NCBI GenBank assembly: GCA_039185015.1
Contig: JBCDAU010000005.1
Coordinates: forward strand, 1-64,000
DNA length: 64,000 nt
Direction: 5' to 3'
Origin: JBCBSZ01 sp039185015
Lineage (GTDB): Bacteria > Actinomycetota > Acidimicrobiia > Acidimicrobiales > Poriferisodalaceae
Part shown: piece after piece, positions 1 through 8,198 of the stretch
Layout of the letters: each line of letters opens with the position of its first letter
Position numbering within the stretch: position 1 is the stretch's first letter
Program-made: the position numbers and the translations under genes
Notes under the pieces: model-generated
Told to the model about the DNA's origin: nothing
The model's database searches: none
Seen by the model: the letters and a program-made list of their open reading frames with translations, nothing else

Positions 1-61
1 CCCGGCCGCGCTCGTCCCGCGTCGCCTCGGGTGCCGCGTGGGGCACCGGCTGCTGGGCGGC

Positions 62-553
62 TCAGTCGATGTGGGGGTGGGGCGTGCCGCCCCCCCCGCT
101 CGGCACCCACGTCTCCTCGCCTCCCATCGGCTGGTCGATCGGCGTCACGCTCGACCAGTCGACGCGCAGGTGACGCCGGGAGATCTTCCAGACGCCGCCC
201 CGCTCCTCGTACCGGTCGATGTAGCGACCGTTGAAGGTGTGCAGGCGCCGCCCCTCCTTGGCGTCCTCGGCGTGGAAGGCCAGCACGTACGCCTCGGCTC
301 GGGCGGCGCCGTCGTCGAGCAGGTCGACGCTGAGGTTCGAGACCCGGTGCTGCGTCGCGTAGAACCTGTCGCCCAACGACACCACGACCCGCTCGGCGAA
401 GGCACCGATCGGCACGGGGTCGGGGGCGTAGTCGATCAGCAGCGCATCGTCGTGGAACGGCTCGGCGATGATGGCCGGATCGAGCCGATCGACGCCCCGG
501 CAGTACGTCGCGAGGGCCTGGTCGACGATGAAGTGCAGCTCGTGGGCGTCCAT
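62..553 (-). CDS. SnoaL/NTF2-like family protein
   Basis: A 163-residue protein with the composition of the NTF2/SnoaL fold: an N-terminal helix pair (DAHELHFIVDQALATYCRG), an early Asp-rich strand around DDALLIDY, and C-terminal strands ending in RYIDRYEERGGVWKIS, the usual 'W-kI' close of SnoaL-like proteins. Members are cyclases, dehydratases or ring-hydroxylating dioxygenase beta subunits; the substrate cannot be read here. A TAGCCT box sits exactly 6 nt upstream of the ATG, so the message is probably leaderless. It is divergent from a Rieske protein 42 bp away, which fits (but does not prove) a shared oxidative pathway. The C-terminal tail is Gly/Pro/His-rich and encoded next to a run of eight C. 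Confidence 0.75.
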   Translation of the reverse strand: MDAHELHFIVDQALATYCRGVDRLDPAIIAEPFHDDALLIDYAPDPVPIGAFAERVVVSLGDRFYATQHRVSNLSVDLLDDGAARAEAYVLAFHAEDAKEGRRLHTFNGRYIDRYEERGGVWKISRRHLRVDWSSVTPIDQPMGGEETWVPSGGGGTPHPHID

Positions 554-559
554 GGCGGC

Positions 560-565
560 AGGCTA
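560..565 (-). promoter_or_regulatory. Leaderless-type -10 box (TAGCCT) for SnoaL-like gene
   Basis: TAGCCT on the minus strand, 6 nt before the ATG at 553, with no Shine-Dalgarno between. This matches the TANNNT box of actinobacterial leaderless transcripts. Confidence 0.45.
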
Positions 566-595
566 GGCGCTGCGGCGTTCTACGATCCCCTTCCG

Positions 596-913
596 ATGAC
601 GGAGCGGATCGATCTCGGTGACCTGTCGGAGCTGCGAGACGGCCAGCTGCGCGTCTACCCGGACGTGGGCGAGCACGGCGTGATCGTGTGCCGCCTGGCC
701 GGGCAGCTGCATGCGATCGAGGACAACTGCTCGCACCGCGACGCCAAGCTCTCGGAGGGCCGCCTCCGCGGCGGATTGCTGACCTGTCCGGTGCACGGCG
801 CCCAGTTCGACCCGCGGACCGGCGAACCCCAGGGTCCGCCGGCGGTCACGCCCGTGCCGTGCTTCGCCGTCCACGAGACCGAGGCCGGCTGCTCGCTGGA
901 GCTCGGAGACTGA
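596..913 (+). CDS. Rieske [2Fe-2S] domain protein
   Basis: A 105-residue stand-alone Rieske protein. The cluster ligands are visible as C-S-H (about residue 43) and C-P-V-H (about residue 62), followed by the family's GAQFD-P-x-T-G-E stretch. Stand-alone Rieske proteins act as ferredoxins for oxygenases or as small nitrite-reductase-like (NirD) subunits; no oxygenase alpha subunit is adjacent, so the partner is unknown. I chose the ATG at 596, which gives a normal-length domain; a TACGAT box lies 9 nt upstream. Convergent with the DUF427 gene, 3 bp away. Confidence 0.85.
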   Translation: MTERIDLGDLSELRDGQLRVYPDVGEHGVIVCRLAGQLHAIEDNCSHRDAKLSEGRLRGGLLTCPVHGAQFDPRTGEPQGPPAVTPVPCFAVHETEAGCSLELGD

Positions 914-916
914 CGC

Positions 917-1315
917 TCAGTCGACGTCGACCTGGGCGGCATCGAACGCCACGAGTCCACGCAGGATCGCCGCCGCCTCGATGGTGTCCACGTACGACCA
1001 GGCCGCCTCGGTGACTCGAGCGTCGTCCACCACGACATCGAAGTACTCGGTGTCGCCCTTGAGCGGGCAGTGTGTCGACTTTTCGAGTCCGGCGAGACGG
1101 TCCATGGCGACATCGTCACGAGGAAAGTAGACGACGGGGTCGTAGACGTGGCGGCCGATCTCCTTGACCACCAGCGCCCCGGTGGATCGGGCGATGACGA
1201 CTCCACCGATCGTCGCCGTTCGCTCCCCGGAGGCCGGCACGACCTCCATGAAGTGCCGAGGCTCGTTCGGGTTGTGGATGGCGTTCTCGATGAGGGTCAC
1301 GTCCGACGGGGTCAT
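917..1315 (-). CDS. DUF427 family protein
   Basis: A 132-residue protein with the DUF427 signature: R-x-Y-x-P-x-x-D-V (here VVYFPRDDVAMDRL), the S-T-H-C-P-L-K-G-D motif and Y-x-D-T-I-E-A-A. DUF427 domains form a small beta barrel, often found beside oxygenases and nitroreductases; biochemical role unknown. The frame stays open upstream, but the ATG at 1315 (MTPSDVTLIEN) begins at the usual place for the domain. It lies between a Rieske gene and a small unknown gene. Confidence 0.85.
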   Translation of the reverse strand: MTPSDVTLIENAIHNPNEPRHFMEVVPASGERTATIGGVVIARSTGALVVKEIGRHVYDPVVYFPRDDVAMDRLAGLEKSTHCPLKGDTEYFDVVVDDARVTEAAWSYVDTIEAAAILRGLVAFDAAQVDVD

Positions 1316-1418
1316 GACCGGAACAACCACGGTGGACCGGGCGAGCTTCCCGGTCGATCCGGAGCAGGGTGCGATCTGCCCGGAACAGCGATCGGTCGAC
1401 GAGTGCCGAGCATGGGCA

Positions 1419-1721
1419 TCAGTCCGATTCGTCCGGGGGCGGTGCCCACATCTCGATGCCATCGACATCGAGGCCGATCCCGTCGGTGTCGATGTCCTCT
1501 GGATCAGAGGGTGCCTCCTCGACGATCGGGATCTCCTCCCGCTCGCGGGGCTCGTAGATGTCGCTGATCGCCAGCATGATCCCGGCCATCGCCGCGCCGG
1601 TCACGCCGGCCCGACGGCGTCCCGCTTCGACGACGGCCTTCCGCCGTGCCGCCTCCGCCTCCTCGGCGATGATCGCGCGCACGTCGATCTCGAGCTCGTC
1701 GTCCTCCGGGAACGGCGCCAT
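1419..1721 (-). CDS. Hypothetical acidic protein
   Basis: A 100-residue protein I do not recognise. It begins with an acidic stretch (PEDDELEIDVR), then an Ala/Arg-rich helix (AIIAEEAEAARRKAVVEAGRR), a short hydrophobic Gly/Ala segment around residues 38-53 that could be a weak membrane helix, and a very acidic tail rich in Asp-Ile. A TAGCCT box lies exactly 6 nt before its ATG, which supports it as a real, leaderless gene. It is divergent from the Ddn-type gene at 1780. Confidence 0.6.
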   Translation of the reverse strand: MAPFPEDDELEIDVRAIIAEEAEAARRKAVVEAGRRRAGVTGAAMAGIMLAISDIYEPREREEIPIVEEAPSDPEDIDTDGIGLDVDGIEMWAPPPDESD

Positions 1722-1727
1722 CCGGTC

Positions 1728-1733
1728 AGGCTA
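1728..1733 (-). promoter_or_regulatory. Leaderless-type -10 box (TAGCCT)
   Basis: TAGCCT on the minus strand, 6 nt upstream of the ATG at 1721, no ribosome-binding site between. Confidence 0.45.
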
Positions 1734-1767
1734 GCGACGCGGTCGTCCGAGACAGGTCGCCGGCCCC

Positions 1768-1773
1768 TACGCT
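1768..1773 (+). promoter_or_regulatory. Leaderless-type -10 box (TACGCT) for Ddn-like gene
   Basis: TACGCT, then six bases (CGAACC), then ATG at 1780. Together with the box at 1728-1733 it makes a compact divergent promoter region of 58 bp. Confidence 0.45.
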
Positions 1774-1779
1774 CGAACC

Positions 1780-2187
1780 ATGAGCGATTGGAACACCCAG
1801 GTCATGGCCGAGTTCCGGGCGAACGGCGGCAAGGTCGCCCAGTTCGGCGACGCTCCCGTCGTGATCCTGCACACGATCGGGGCGAAGAGCGGCAAGCTCC
1901 GGGAGATCCCGCTGGTGGCGCTGGTCCAGGACGACGACATGTACGTGTTCGCCTCCCGAGGCGGATCGCCGTCGAACCCGGACTGGTTCCACAACCTCGT
2001 CGCCACACCCGAGATCGAGGTCGAGTACGGCACCGAGCAGTTCAGGGCGCGCCTGGACCAGCTCCCCGAGGCGGAGGGGGATGCCCGTCTCGCCGATCAG
2101 GCCGCGTTGATCCCGCAGTTCGGCGAGTACAAGGAGTCGGCGAAGCCGCGGGTCATCCCCGTGTTCTCCGTGAACCGGCTCGACTGA
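1780..2187 (+). CDS. Deazaflavin (F420)-dependent nitroreductase family (Ddn/DUF385)
   Basis: A 135-residue Ddn/Rv3547-type protein: N-terminal N-x-x-V/F-x-E-F-R-A-N-G-G-K-V, a central H-T-I-G-A-K-S-G-K-x-R-E-I-P-L motif that in the family binds the deazaflavin tail, and P-x-W-x-H-N-L (PDWFHNL). The family reduces quinones or nitro compounds with F420H2 and is split-barrel in fold. This implies, but does not prove, that the host makes F420. Length is typical. It is a single-gene unit, divergent from an unknown acidic protein. Confidence 0.88.
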   Translation: MSDWNTQVMAEFRANGGKVAQFGDAPVVILHTIGAKSGKLREIPLVALVQDDDMYVFASRGGSPSNPDWFHNLVATPEIEVEYGTEQFRARLDQLPEAEGDARLADQAALIPQFGEYKESAKPRVIPVFSVNRLD

Positions 2188-2205
2188 GCTGACCGGCGGT
2201 CGCGC

Positions 2206-2916
2206 TCATCGGAGCAGGTCGAGCACCAACCGGGCCGCACGGAGGTGGACCGTGTCGATCGTGCCCACGAAGAGGTGGTCCACGATCGGCGTCGGCGTCA
2301 CCTGCGACGCCGACGAGATGCTCAGGTGCAGCCGTAGCCGCTCGTGCGTCCCGCTGCCGCGCCAGCGGACGGTCAGATCGGCCGCCGAGTTGGCGACCCG
2401 TTCGTCGTCCCAGTGGTTCGCGCTCGTCGAGATGCGCAGGCGGTACCGCTCGGTCACCACCTCCCCCCACACCTCGTCGCCGTAGGGGCACCAGGGCGGC
2501 TCCACACCGTCCATCGGGCTCCAGCTCCGCCGTCCCGACCAGTGCAGGGGCCGGGGTGCAGGCGGCATGTCCAACAGCGCGAGGATCTCGGGCGCGCACG
2601 CTTCGAGCGCAGCACGTGCCTCGGACAACGGCCACTCGCCGATCGGCACGCTCACGTACGCCTCGCCGTCGTGTGGCGAACGGCCCGCCTCGACGTCGGC
2701 GTCGAGCGAGAGCTCGACCAGCGCCACCCATGGCGGTCGGTGCGATCGCGCCCGGGCGCGATCGATGTGCTCAGGACAGAACCACCGTCGCGTGTCGTGC
2801 TCGAGGCCCAACTGCCCGATCGAGGGCTCGATCGGCGTCTCCGGAGCGAAGGTCACGAAGGCGTCGTCGCCCGGAACGACCTCGACGTCACAGATCTCGC
2901 AGTACGGCGCCCGCAC
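2206..2916 (-). CDS. Hypothetical protein with N-terminal zinc-finger-like motif
   Basis: A 236-residue protein of unknown function starting at GTG 2916. Near the N-terminus C-x-x-C (YCEICD, residues 6-9) is followed about 38 residues later by F-C-P-E-H, a C2CH-type arrangement that could hold zinc. The rest is mixed alpha/beta with many Trp and Pro (for example SGRRSWSPMDG), and ends in a leucine-rich helix. It converges on the Ddn-type gene (18 bp). I recognise no catalytic motif. Confidence 0.6.
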   Translation of the reverse strand: MRAPYCEICDVEVVPGDDAFVTFAPETPIEPSIGQLGLEHDTRRWFCPEHIDRARARSHRPPWVALVELSLDADVEAGRSPHDGEAYVSVPIGEWPLSEARAALEACAPEILALLDMPPAPRPLHWSGRRSWSPMDGVEPPWCPYGDEVWGEVVTERYRLRISTSANHWDDERVANSAADLTVRWRGSGTHERLRLHLSISSASQVTPTPIVDHLFVGTIDTVHLRAARLVLDLLR

Positions 2917-2955
2917 CGACTCCCATCGGCACCTGCCGCCGGGCCCGGAGCGAAC

Positions 2956-3186
2956 TCAGGGTCGGAGCTTCGGCTCGACTCCGTAGGTCTCCCGGACCGC
3001 GGCCGACGGTAGGGCGCCGCCGCGGCTCCGACGCTGCAGCCACTCGTCGACGTGGCCCCGCCGCACGTGGCGGGTCGCGAGATCCGAGAGGTAGGCGTCG
3101 ATGCTCATGCCCGCCGCACGGGCGCGGCGGCCGAGCTCGGCGTAGGTCTCAGCGTCGACGTCGAGGATCCGCACGGTCCTGCTCAC
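2956..3186 (-). CDS. FitA/RHH-like antitoxin-type DNA-binding protein
   Basis: A 76-residue protein. V-R-I-L-D-V-D-A-E-T-Y-A-E-L-G-R-R-A-R-A is the beta strand plus first helix of a ribbon-helix-helix (FitA/Phd-like) DNA-binding domain, followed by G-M-S-I-D-A-Y-L-S-D-L-A, the second helix. The C-terminal half (residues 40-76) is basic then Pro-rich. Such proteins are usually antitoxins of VapC-type toxins, but no PIN-domain toxin is adjacent, so it looks orphan or has become a free regulator. The GTG at 3186 is preceded by TAGCGT 7 nt upstream, so I prefer it to longer starts. Confidence 0.6.
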   Translation of the reverse strand: MSRTVRILDVDAETYAELGRRARAAGMSIDAYLSDLATRHVRRGHVDEWLQRRSRGGALPSAAVRETYGVEPKLRP

Positions 3187-3364
3187 GGGCGAGACGCTAA
3201 CGAGCCTCGACACACCGTCCCAAGGACGGAACCACAACAGAGCGTGGGCTGGACACCCGGACCTGACTCTCGCTAGGGGACCAACGTCCCCCGCCGGCCC
3301 CGACCGGTGGCCCAAGAGTCCCGGACCCTCGTTTCCTACCGTCGAGATCAGGAACGAGGAAGCC

Positions 3365-3371
3365 GAGGAGG
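3365..3371 (+). promoter_or_regulatory. Strong ribosome-binding site of pckG
   Basis: GAGGAGG, 5 nt upstream of the GTG at 3377. It fixes GTG as the start and shows that pckG, unlike many neighbours, has a true leader; the 190-bp gap back to the divergent RHH gene must hold its promoter. Confidence 0.7.
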
Positions 3372-3376
3372 CAGCC

Positions 3377-5224
3377 GTGGGAGTCCCGCAGTACGTGCGT
3401 CATACCCAGCTGATCGAGTGGGTCGACCAGATGCAGGCGATGTGCGAGCCCGACGAGGTGGTGTGGTGCGACGGCTCACCCGAGGAGTATCAGCGGTTGT
3501 GCCAGGAGCTGGTCGACGCCGGCACCTTCATCCGCCTCAACGAGGAGCTCCGCCCCAACAGCTTCCTCGCCCGCACCGACCCGTCGGACGTGGCCCGCGT
3601 GGAGGACCGGACCTTCATCTGCAGCGCCAGCAAGGGCGACGCCGGGCCGACGAACAACTGGATGCCGCCGCGTGAGATGAAGGAGCAGCTCACGAAGCTC
3701 TTCACCGGCTCCATGCGCGGCCGGACGATGTACGTCGTGCCCTTCAGCATGGGCCCGCTCGGCTCGCCGATCTCCCAGCTCGGTGTCGAGATCACCGACT
3801 CGCCGTACGTCGTCGTCAACATGCAGATCATGACCCGCATGGGTCGTGACGTGTACGAGCACCTCGGTGTCGACGGCGAGTACGTGCCGTGCCTGCACTC
3901 GATCGGTGCCCCGCTGGAGCCGGGCCAGCAGGACGTCGTCTGGCCGTGCAACCGCGACGAGAAGTACATCGTCCACTTCCCCGAGGAGCGGGCGATCTGG
4001 TCGTACGGCAGCGGCTACGGCGGCAACGCCCTCTTGGGCAAGAAGTGCCTGGCGCTGCGCATCGCCTCGACGATGGCCAGGGACGAGGGCTGGCTCGCCG
4101 AGCACATGCTGATCCTCGGTGTCGAGGATCCGGGCGGCGACAAGACCTACGTCGCGGCGGCCTTCCCGAGCGCCTGCGGCAAGACGAACTTCGCCATGCT
4201 CGTGCCGCCGGAGACCTACGGGGACAAGGGCTGGAAGGTCACGACGGTCGGCGACGACATCGCCTGGATCAAGCCGGGCGCCGACGGGAAGCTCTACGCC
4301 ATCAACCCCGAGCGCGGCTACTTCGGTGTCGCTCCCGGTACCTCGGCGGAGACCAACGCCAGCGCGCTCGAGTCGGTGCGGGCCAACTCGATCTTCACCA
4401 ACGTCGGCCTGACCGACGAGGGTGACGTCTGGTGGGAGGGCCTCACCAAGGAGCCCCCGGCGCATCTGATCGACTGGACCGGCCAGGATTGGACGCCGGA
4501 CTCCGACCGTCCCGCCGCCCACCCGAACGCGCGGTTCACCGCACCGGCCGACCAGAACCCCGTCATCGACGAGGCCTGGGAGGACCCCCGGGGTGTGCCG
4601 ATCTCGGCCTTCGTCTTCGGTGGCCGCCGTTCGAGCGTGGTGCCGCTCGTCTATCAGTCGTTCAACTGGGCCTACGGCGTCTACCTCGGCGCCACGATGG
4701 GCTCGGAGACCACGGCCGCGGCGTTCGGTCAGCGAGGCATCGTGCGACGGGATCCGTTCGCCATGTTGCCGTTCGCCGGCTACCACATGGCCGACTACAT
4801 CAGCCACTGGCTGGACTTCGGCCGGACGGTGCCGAACCCGCCCCGAATCTTCGGGGTCAACTGGTTCCGCCGTACCGAGGACGGCTCGTTCGCCTGGCCC
4901 GGCTTCGGCGAGAACATGCGGATCCTCCAGTGGATCGTCGAGCGGTCCAAGGGCGAGGCCCGTGCCGTCGAGAGCCCGATCGGCTGGATGCCGCGGCACG
5001 AGGACATCGACTGGACCGGACTGGAGTCCTTCACGGTCGACGACTTCACCGAGGCGATGGCCATCGACCGGCAGGAGTGGGCCGAGGAGGTGCTCCTGCA
5101 CGAGGAGCTGTTCATCCGCCTCTACGACCGCCTCCCGAAGGAGATGGTGGCGATGAAGGACCTGATCCTCTCGGCGCTCTATCGCTCTCCCAGCCACTGG
5201 GAGCTGCGTTCCGACCCGACCTGA
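3377..5224 (+). CDS. pckG: Phosphoenolpyruvate carboxykinase (GTP)
   Basis: A 615-residue GTP-dependent PEP carboxykinase (oxaloacetate + GTP to PEP + GDP + CO2), the gluconeogenic entry step, cytosolic. Visible family motifs: the kinase-1a P-loop with its family-specific cysteine, A-C-G-K-T-N at about residues 266-271; T-T-V-G-D-D-I-A-W-I, which carries metal-binding Asp residues; N-P-E-R-G-Y-F-G-V-A-P-G-T; and F-V-F-G-G-R-R, typical of the GTP class. Full family length. The GTG start is chosen by a perfect GAGGAGG 5 nt upstream. Followed by coaE 39 bp downstream on the same strand; probably co-transcribed. Confidence 0.97.
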   Translation: MGVPQYVRHTQLIEWVDQMQAMCEPDEVVWCDGSPEEYQRLCQELVDAGTFIRLNEELRPNSFLARTDPSDVARVEDRTFICSASKGDAGPTNNWMPPREMKEQLTKLFTGSMRGRTMYVVPFSMGPLGSPISQLGVEITDSPYVVVNMQIMTRMGRDVYEHLGVDGEYVPCLHSIGAPLEPGQQDVVWPCNRDEKYIVHFPEERAIWSYGSGYGGNALLGKKCLALRIASTMARDEGWLAEHMLILGVEDPGGDKTYVAAAFPSACGKTNFAMLVPPETYGDKGWKVTTVGDDIAWIKPGADGKLYAINPERGYFGVAPGTSAETNASALESVRANSIFTNVGLTDEGDVWWEGLTKEPPAHLIDWTGQDWTPDSDRPAAHPNARFTAPADQNPVIDEAWEDPRGVPISAFVFGGRRSSVVPLVYQSFNWAYGVYLGATMGSETTAAAFGQRGIVRRDPFAMLPFAGYHMADYISHWLDFGRTVPNPPRIFGVNWFRRTEDGSFAWPGFGENMRILQWIVERSKGEARAVESPIGWMPRHEDIDWTGLESFTVDDFTEAMAIDRQEWAEEVLLHEELFIRLYDRLPKEMVAMKDLILSALYRSPSHWELRSDPT

Positions 5225-5263
5225 GGGTCCACGCCAGGAGCTGAGCTGCGGGGGCCGTCGTCG

Positions 5264-5920
5264 ATGAGCGACGATGGCCCCGTGGCGCGCAGGATCATCG
5301 GTCTCACGGGCGGCATCGGTGCCGGCAAGAGCACGGTCGCAACGCTCCTCGCCGGACTCGGGGCCGACGTCATCGACGTCGACGCGATCGGCCGCACGGT
5401 CGCGGACGTCGGTGGCCGGGCCCACGACGCCGTCGTCGAGCGGTTCGGCTTCGGCATCCTCGACGAGGAGGGGCGACTGGACCGCGCCGTGCTCGCGTCG
5501 ATCGTGTTCGCCGACCGCAGCGAGCTCGATGCCCTCGAGGCGATCAGCCACCCGGCGATCAACGCGACCCTCGCCGACGCCGTCGCCGACCTCCCCGCGG
5601 ATGCGATCGTCGTCCTCGACATGGCGATCCTCGTCGAGTCGATCCTGGGACGCTGGGGCGCGGGCAGTTCGGAGGGCTACGACACCGTCGTCACGGTCGA
5701 GGCCCCCATGCCGGTCCGACGCGCGCGCCTGATCGAACGCGGCATGTCGGCCGGCGACGCCGAGCGGAGGATCGCCTCACAGGCGGATGACGACGCCAGG
5801 AGGTCCGTCGCCCAGCACGTCGTGACCAACGACGGGGATGTCGCGGCGCTCCGGCTCGAGGTCGAGAGGATCTGGCCTCAGCTCTCCGCACCCCGGAGCA
5901 CGTCGAGCACCTCGAAGTAG
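5264..5920 (+). CDS. coaE: Dephospho-CoA kinase
   Basis: A 218-residue dephospho-CoA kinase, the last step of CoA synthesis (phosphorylation of the ribose 3'-OH). The Walker A loop G-G-I-G-A-G-K-S-T is close to the N-terminus, followed by V-I-D-V-D-A-I-G-R, the substrate Asp motif, and the lid region S-E-L-D-A-L-E-A-I-S-H-P. An alternative GTG at 5282 (VARRIIGLTGG) would give the more usual short N-terminus. The last 43 bp overlap the convergent aroA gene, so the C-terminal Ser/Thr-rich residues (SAPRSTSSTSK) are read in antisense to aroA. Confidence 0.93.
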   Translation: MSDDGPVARRIIGLTGGIGAGKSTVATLLAGLGADVIDVDAIGRTVADVGGRAHDAVVERFGFGILDEEGRLDRAVLASIVFADRSELDALEAISHPAINATLADAVADLPADAIVVLDMAILVESILGRWGAGSSEGYDTVVTVEAPMPVRRARLIERGMSAGDAERRIASQADDDARRSVAQHVVTNDGDVAALRLEVERIWPQLSAPRSTSSTSK

Positions 5921-7158
5921 TCGGGGAACGTCTTCGAGACGCAGCCCGGGTCGGCGATGGAGATGCCGGGGTGCACGAGGCCCAGCAAGGCGAAGCTCAT
6001 CGCCATCCGGTGGTCGTCGTAGGTCCGGACGACGCCGGGCGTCGGCGTGCCCGGCTCGATGGCGAACCCGTCGTCATGCTCGTGCGCGTCGATGCCCAGG
6101 CGGCGTAACTCGGTGACGACGGCGCGGATGCGGTCGGTCTCCTTCTTGCGGATGAAGCCGATGCCGGTGACCCGGGTCGTCCCGCTCGCGAACGGAGCGA
6201 CGGCTGCCAACGTCTGGGCGGTGTCGGAGATCTCGCCGAGGTCGACGTCGACGCCTCGGAGGAGGCCGGTCCCGCGGACCGCCGTGTGATCGCTCCCCCG
6301 CTCGACCACAGCGCCCATCCGCTCCAACACGTCCACGAAACGTAGGTCGCCTTGCACGGTGCTGCTGCCGAGTCCGTCGATCCGTACCGATCCTCCGGTG
6401 ATGGCTGCCGCCGCGAAGAAGTACGACGCTGCGGACGCATCGGGCTCGATGTGGAGGTCTGCGGCGTCGTACCCGGTCGGCTCGACACCGAATCGTCGAT
6501 GGTTCTGGTGCTCGACCTCGGCGCCGAACGCCCGCATCGTGGACAGGGTCAGATCGAGATACGGGGTCGAGACGGGCTCGTCTGACAGCTCGATCTCGAT
6601 GCGGCCGGACGCAGCCGGCGCGCTGAGCAGCAGCCCGGAGAGGAACTGGCTGCTCACCGAGCCCCGGAGCCGGACCGTTCCGCCGGCCAAGCGATCGGGC
6701 GCGTCGAGTCGCAGCGGCAGGGTGCGGCCCGAGACGAGCACGCCGAGTTGGCCGAGGCCGTCGATGAGGTCGTCGAAGGGACGCTCCCGGAGCTGCTCGT
6801 CGCCGTCGAGCACGTAGGTCCCGGTGCCGTGCGCCAACATCGGCAGGACGAACCGCCCGGTCGTGCCCGACTGCCGGGCATCGAGCGGTGCGGCACCGCC
6901 GGGCACCTGTCCATGGACGCCGGTGACCTTGGCCGTGCGTCGATCCCGATCGACGACGAGGTCGAGACCGAGCCGATCGAGGATGCCGAGCATCGCGTCG
7001 GTGTCGTCGGCGAGCAGGATCCCTTCGAGCGTGGAGGTGCCGCGAGCGAGCGCGGCGCAGACGAGCGCACGGTTCGTGTGGCTCTTCGAGCCGGGGACCC
7101 GGACGGTCACGTGAGGCGGCACGGCGAGCGGCTCGATCGTTCGCGGGTTCGGCATCAC
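5878..7158 (-). CDS. aroA: 3-phosphoshikimate 1-carboxyvinyltransferase (EPSP synthase)
   Basis: A 426-residue EPSP synthase of the shikimate pathway, joining PEP and shikimate-3-phosphate. P-G-S-K-S-H-T-N-R-A-L at residues 22-32 is the phosphate-binding motif, and the second-domain R-x-K-E-T-D-R motif (RKKETDRI) and D-D-H-R-M-A-M are present, as in the family. The N-terminus begins GTG-ATG, so the start may be 7155 instead. Single gene, convergent with coaE (43-bp overlap) and 29 bp downstream of a LysR gene in the same direction. Confidence 0.96.
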   Translation of the reverse strand: MMPNPRTIEPLAVPPHVTVRVPGSKSHTNRALVCAALARGTSTLEGILLADDTDAMLGILDRLGLDLVVDRDRRTAKVTGVHGQVPGGAAPLDARQSGTTGRFVLPMLAHGTGTYVLDGDEQLRERPFDDLIDGLGQLGVLVSGRTLPLRLDAPDRLAGGTVRLRGSVSSQFLSGLLLSAPAASGRIEIELSDEPVSTPYLDLTLSTMRAFGAEVEHQNHRRFGVEPTGYDAADLHIEPDASAASYFFAAAAITGGSVRIDGLGSSTVQGDLRFVDVLERMGAVVERGSDHTAVRGTGLLRGVDVDLGEISDTAQTLAAVAPFASGTTRVTGIGFIRKKETDRIRAVVTELRRLGIDAHEHDDGFAIEPGTPTPGVVRTYDDHRMAMSFALLGLVHPGISIADPGCVSKTFPDYFEVLDVLRGAES

Positions 7159-7187
7159 GGGTCGAGTGTGGCGGATCGGCGGCGGAC

Positions 7188-8105
7188 TCAGGCCGACGGC
7201 GCGAGGTCGAGGTCCCCGACGACCTCGCGGAAGAGCTCGACGACGGCATCCAGTGCCGGGCGGCCGCGGCTGGCGCGTCGATGCGCGAGCTCGACAGAGC
7301 GCTCGATCCGGTCGACGAGCGGGACGACGCGCACCCCGTCCGGGAGCTCCGTGAGCGCCAACGTCGGCAGCAGCACCACCCCGGCCCCGGCCGCGGCGAG
7401 GTGGATGGCCGAGGGGAAGGTGTCGATGCCGTGGCGGATCCGGGGCTCGAACCCGGCATCTCTGCAGGCCTGGATGACGCAGCGCCCGCAGCCGAAGTGC
7501 GAGGGGGCTCCGATGAGGTCCCGTTCGGCCAGGTCCGCGAGCGCGACCGGCTCGGGACCGAGCGGGTCGTCCTCTGGCACGAGCAGCTCGAAGCGATCGA
7601 CGAGCAGCCGGTGCCGTTCGACGTCGGCCGGTCGAGGCCCCGGCGCGTGCGGGTAGTCGAGGATCACCGCCAGGTCGATCCGTCCCCGGTCGACGGCATC
7701 GAGCGCGACGTCGGGGTCGAGCTCGGTGCTCGAGATCTCCAGGTCGGGGTGCCGCTCACGGGCTCGGGCCAGGACCGGGGCGACGACGGGGCGGAACATC
7801 GATTCGAACGAGCTCACGGTCAGCCGACCGGCGACCGCACCCGTGACCGCCTGGAGCGCAGCTTCCGCCTGTTCGAGGCGTTCGAGCACCGCACCGGCGT
7901 GGTGCACGAGCTCTCGGCCGGCATCGGTCAGGCGCACGTTCCGTCCGACCCGCTCGAGGACGGCGGTGCCGGCGGAGCGTTCCAAGGACGCGAGCTGCTG
8001 GGACACCGCCGACGGTGTGTATCCCAAGGAGTCGGCCGTGGCGGCGATGGTCCCCCGGTGGGAGAGCTCACGGAGCATGCGCAGTTGTCGCAGTGACACG
8101 TCCAC
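7188..8105 (-). CDS. LysR family transcriptional regulator
   Basis: A 305-residue LysR-type regulator: N-terminal winged helix-turn-helix (LRQLRMLRELSHRGTIAAT...TPSAVSQQLASLE, residues 4-48) and a periplasmic-binding-like effector domain (about 90-295). The GTG at 8105 is preferred to an ATG at 8126 because a perfect 9+1+9 palindrome (8124-8142) covers that ATG and would then be the autoregulatory operator. The divergent target is the small zinc-ribbon gene at 8199. Effector unknown; the downstream same-strand gene aroA may be co-transcribed. Confidence 0.9.
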   Translation of the reverse strand: MDVSLRQLRMLRELSHRGTIAATADSLGYTPSAVSQQLASLERSAGTAVLERVGRNVRLTDAGRELVHHAGAVLERLEQAEAALQAVTGAVAGRLTVSSFESMFRPVVAPVLARARERHPDLEISSTELDPDVALDAVDRGRIDLAVILDYPHAPGPRPADVERHRLLVDRFELLVPEDDPLGPEPVALADLAERDLIGAPSHFGCGRCVIQACRDAGFEPRIRHGIDTFPSAIHLAAAGAGVVLLPTLALTELPDGVRVVPLVDRIERSVELAHRRASRGRPALDAVVELFREVVGDLDLAPSA

Positions 8106-8123
8106 GGTCCGACCGTAGCCGAT

Positions 8124-8142
8124 CATGTAGCTCAGCTACATG
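8124..8142. promoter_or_regulatory. Perfect palindromic operator, probable LysR box
   Basis: CATGTAGCT-C-AGCTACATG, a perfect 9-bp inverted repeat around one base. It contains the T-N11-A pattern of LysR operators, lies between the divergent LysR gene and the gene at 8199, and is immediately followed by TTGACA, so binding would control both directions. Confidence 0.7.
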
Positions 8143-8143
8143 G

Positions 8144-8149
8144 TTGACA
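8144..8149 (+). promoter_or_regulatory. Candidate -35 element (TTGACA)
   Basis: Consensus TTGACA directly beside the palindrome, 55 nt upstream of the ATG at 8199. A -10 box at 17-18 nt spacing is poor (TCACGC region), as expected for a promoter needing activation; a small GCGAA-AGG-TTCGC inverted repeat follows at 8151-8163. Confidence 0.4.
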
Positions 8150-8198
8150 TGCGAAAGGTTCGCTTTTCACGCGTGACCCGCGCCCGCAGGATGGATGC

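Noticed and set aside
1..61. First 61 bases considered as a gene fragment.
   Set aside because: Only short unconvincing frames; nothing supportable before the SnoaL-like stop.
2956..3186. Orphan RHH protein considered part of a toxin-antitoxin pair.
   Set aside because: No PIN-domain or other toxin gene is adjacent on either side.
3476..5551. A 691-codon minus-strand frame opposite pckG.
   Set aside because: Antisense to a certain enzyme gene; no recognisable motif.
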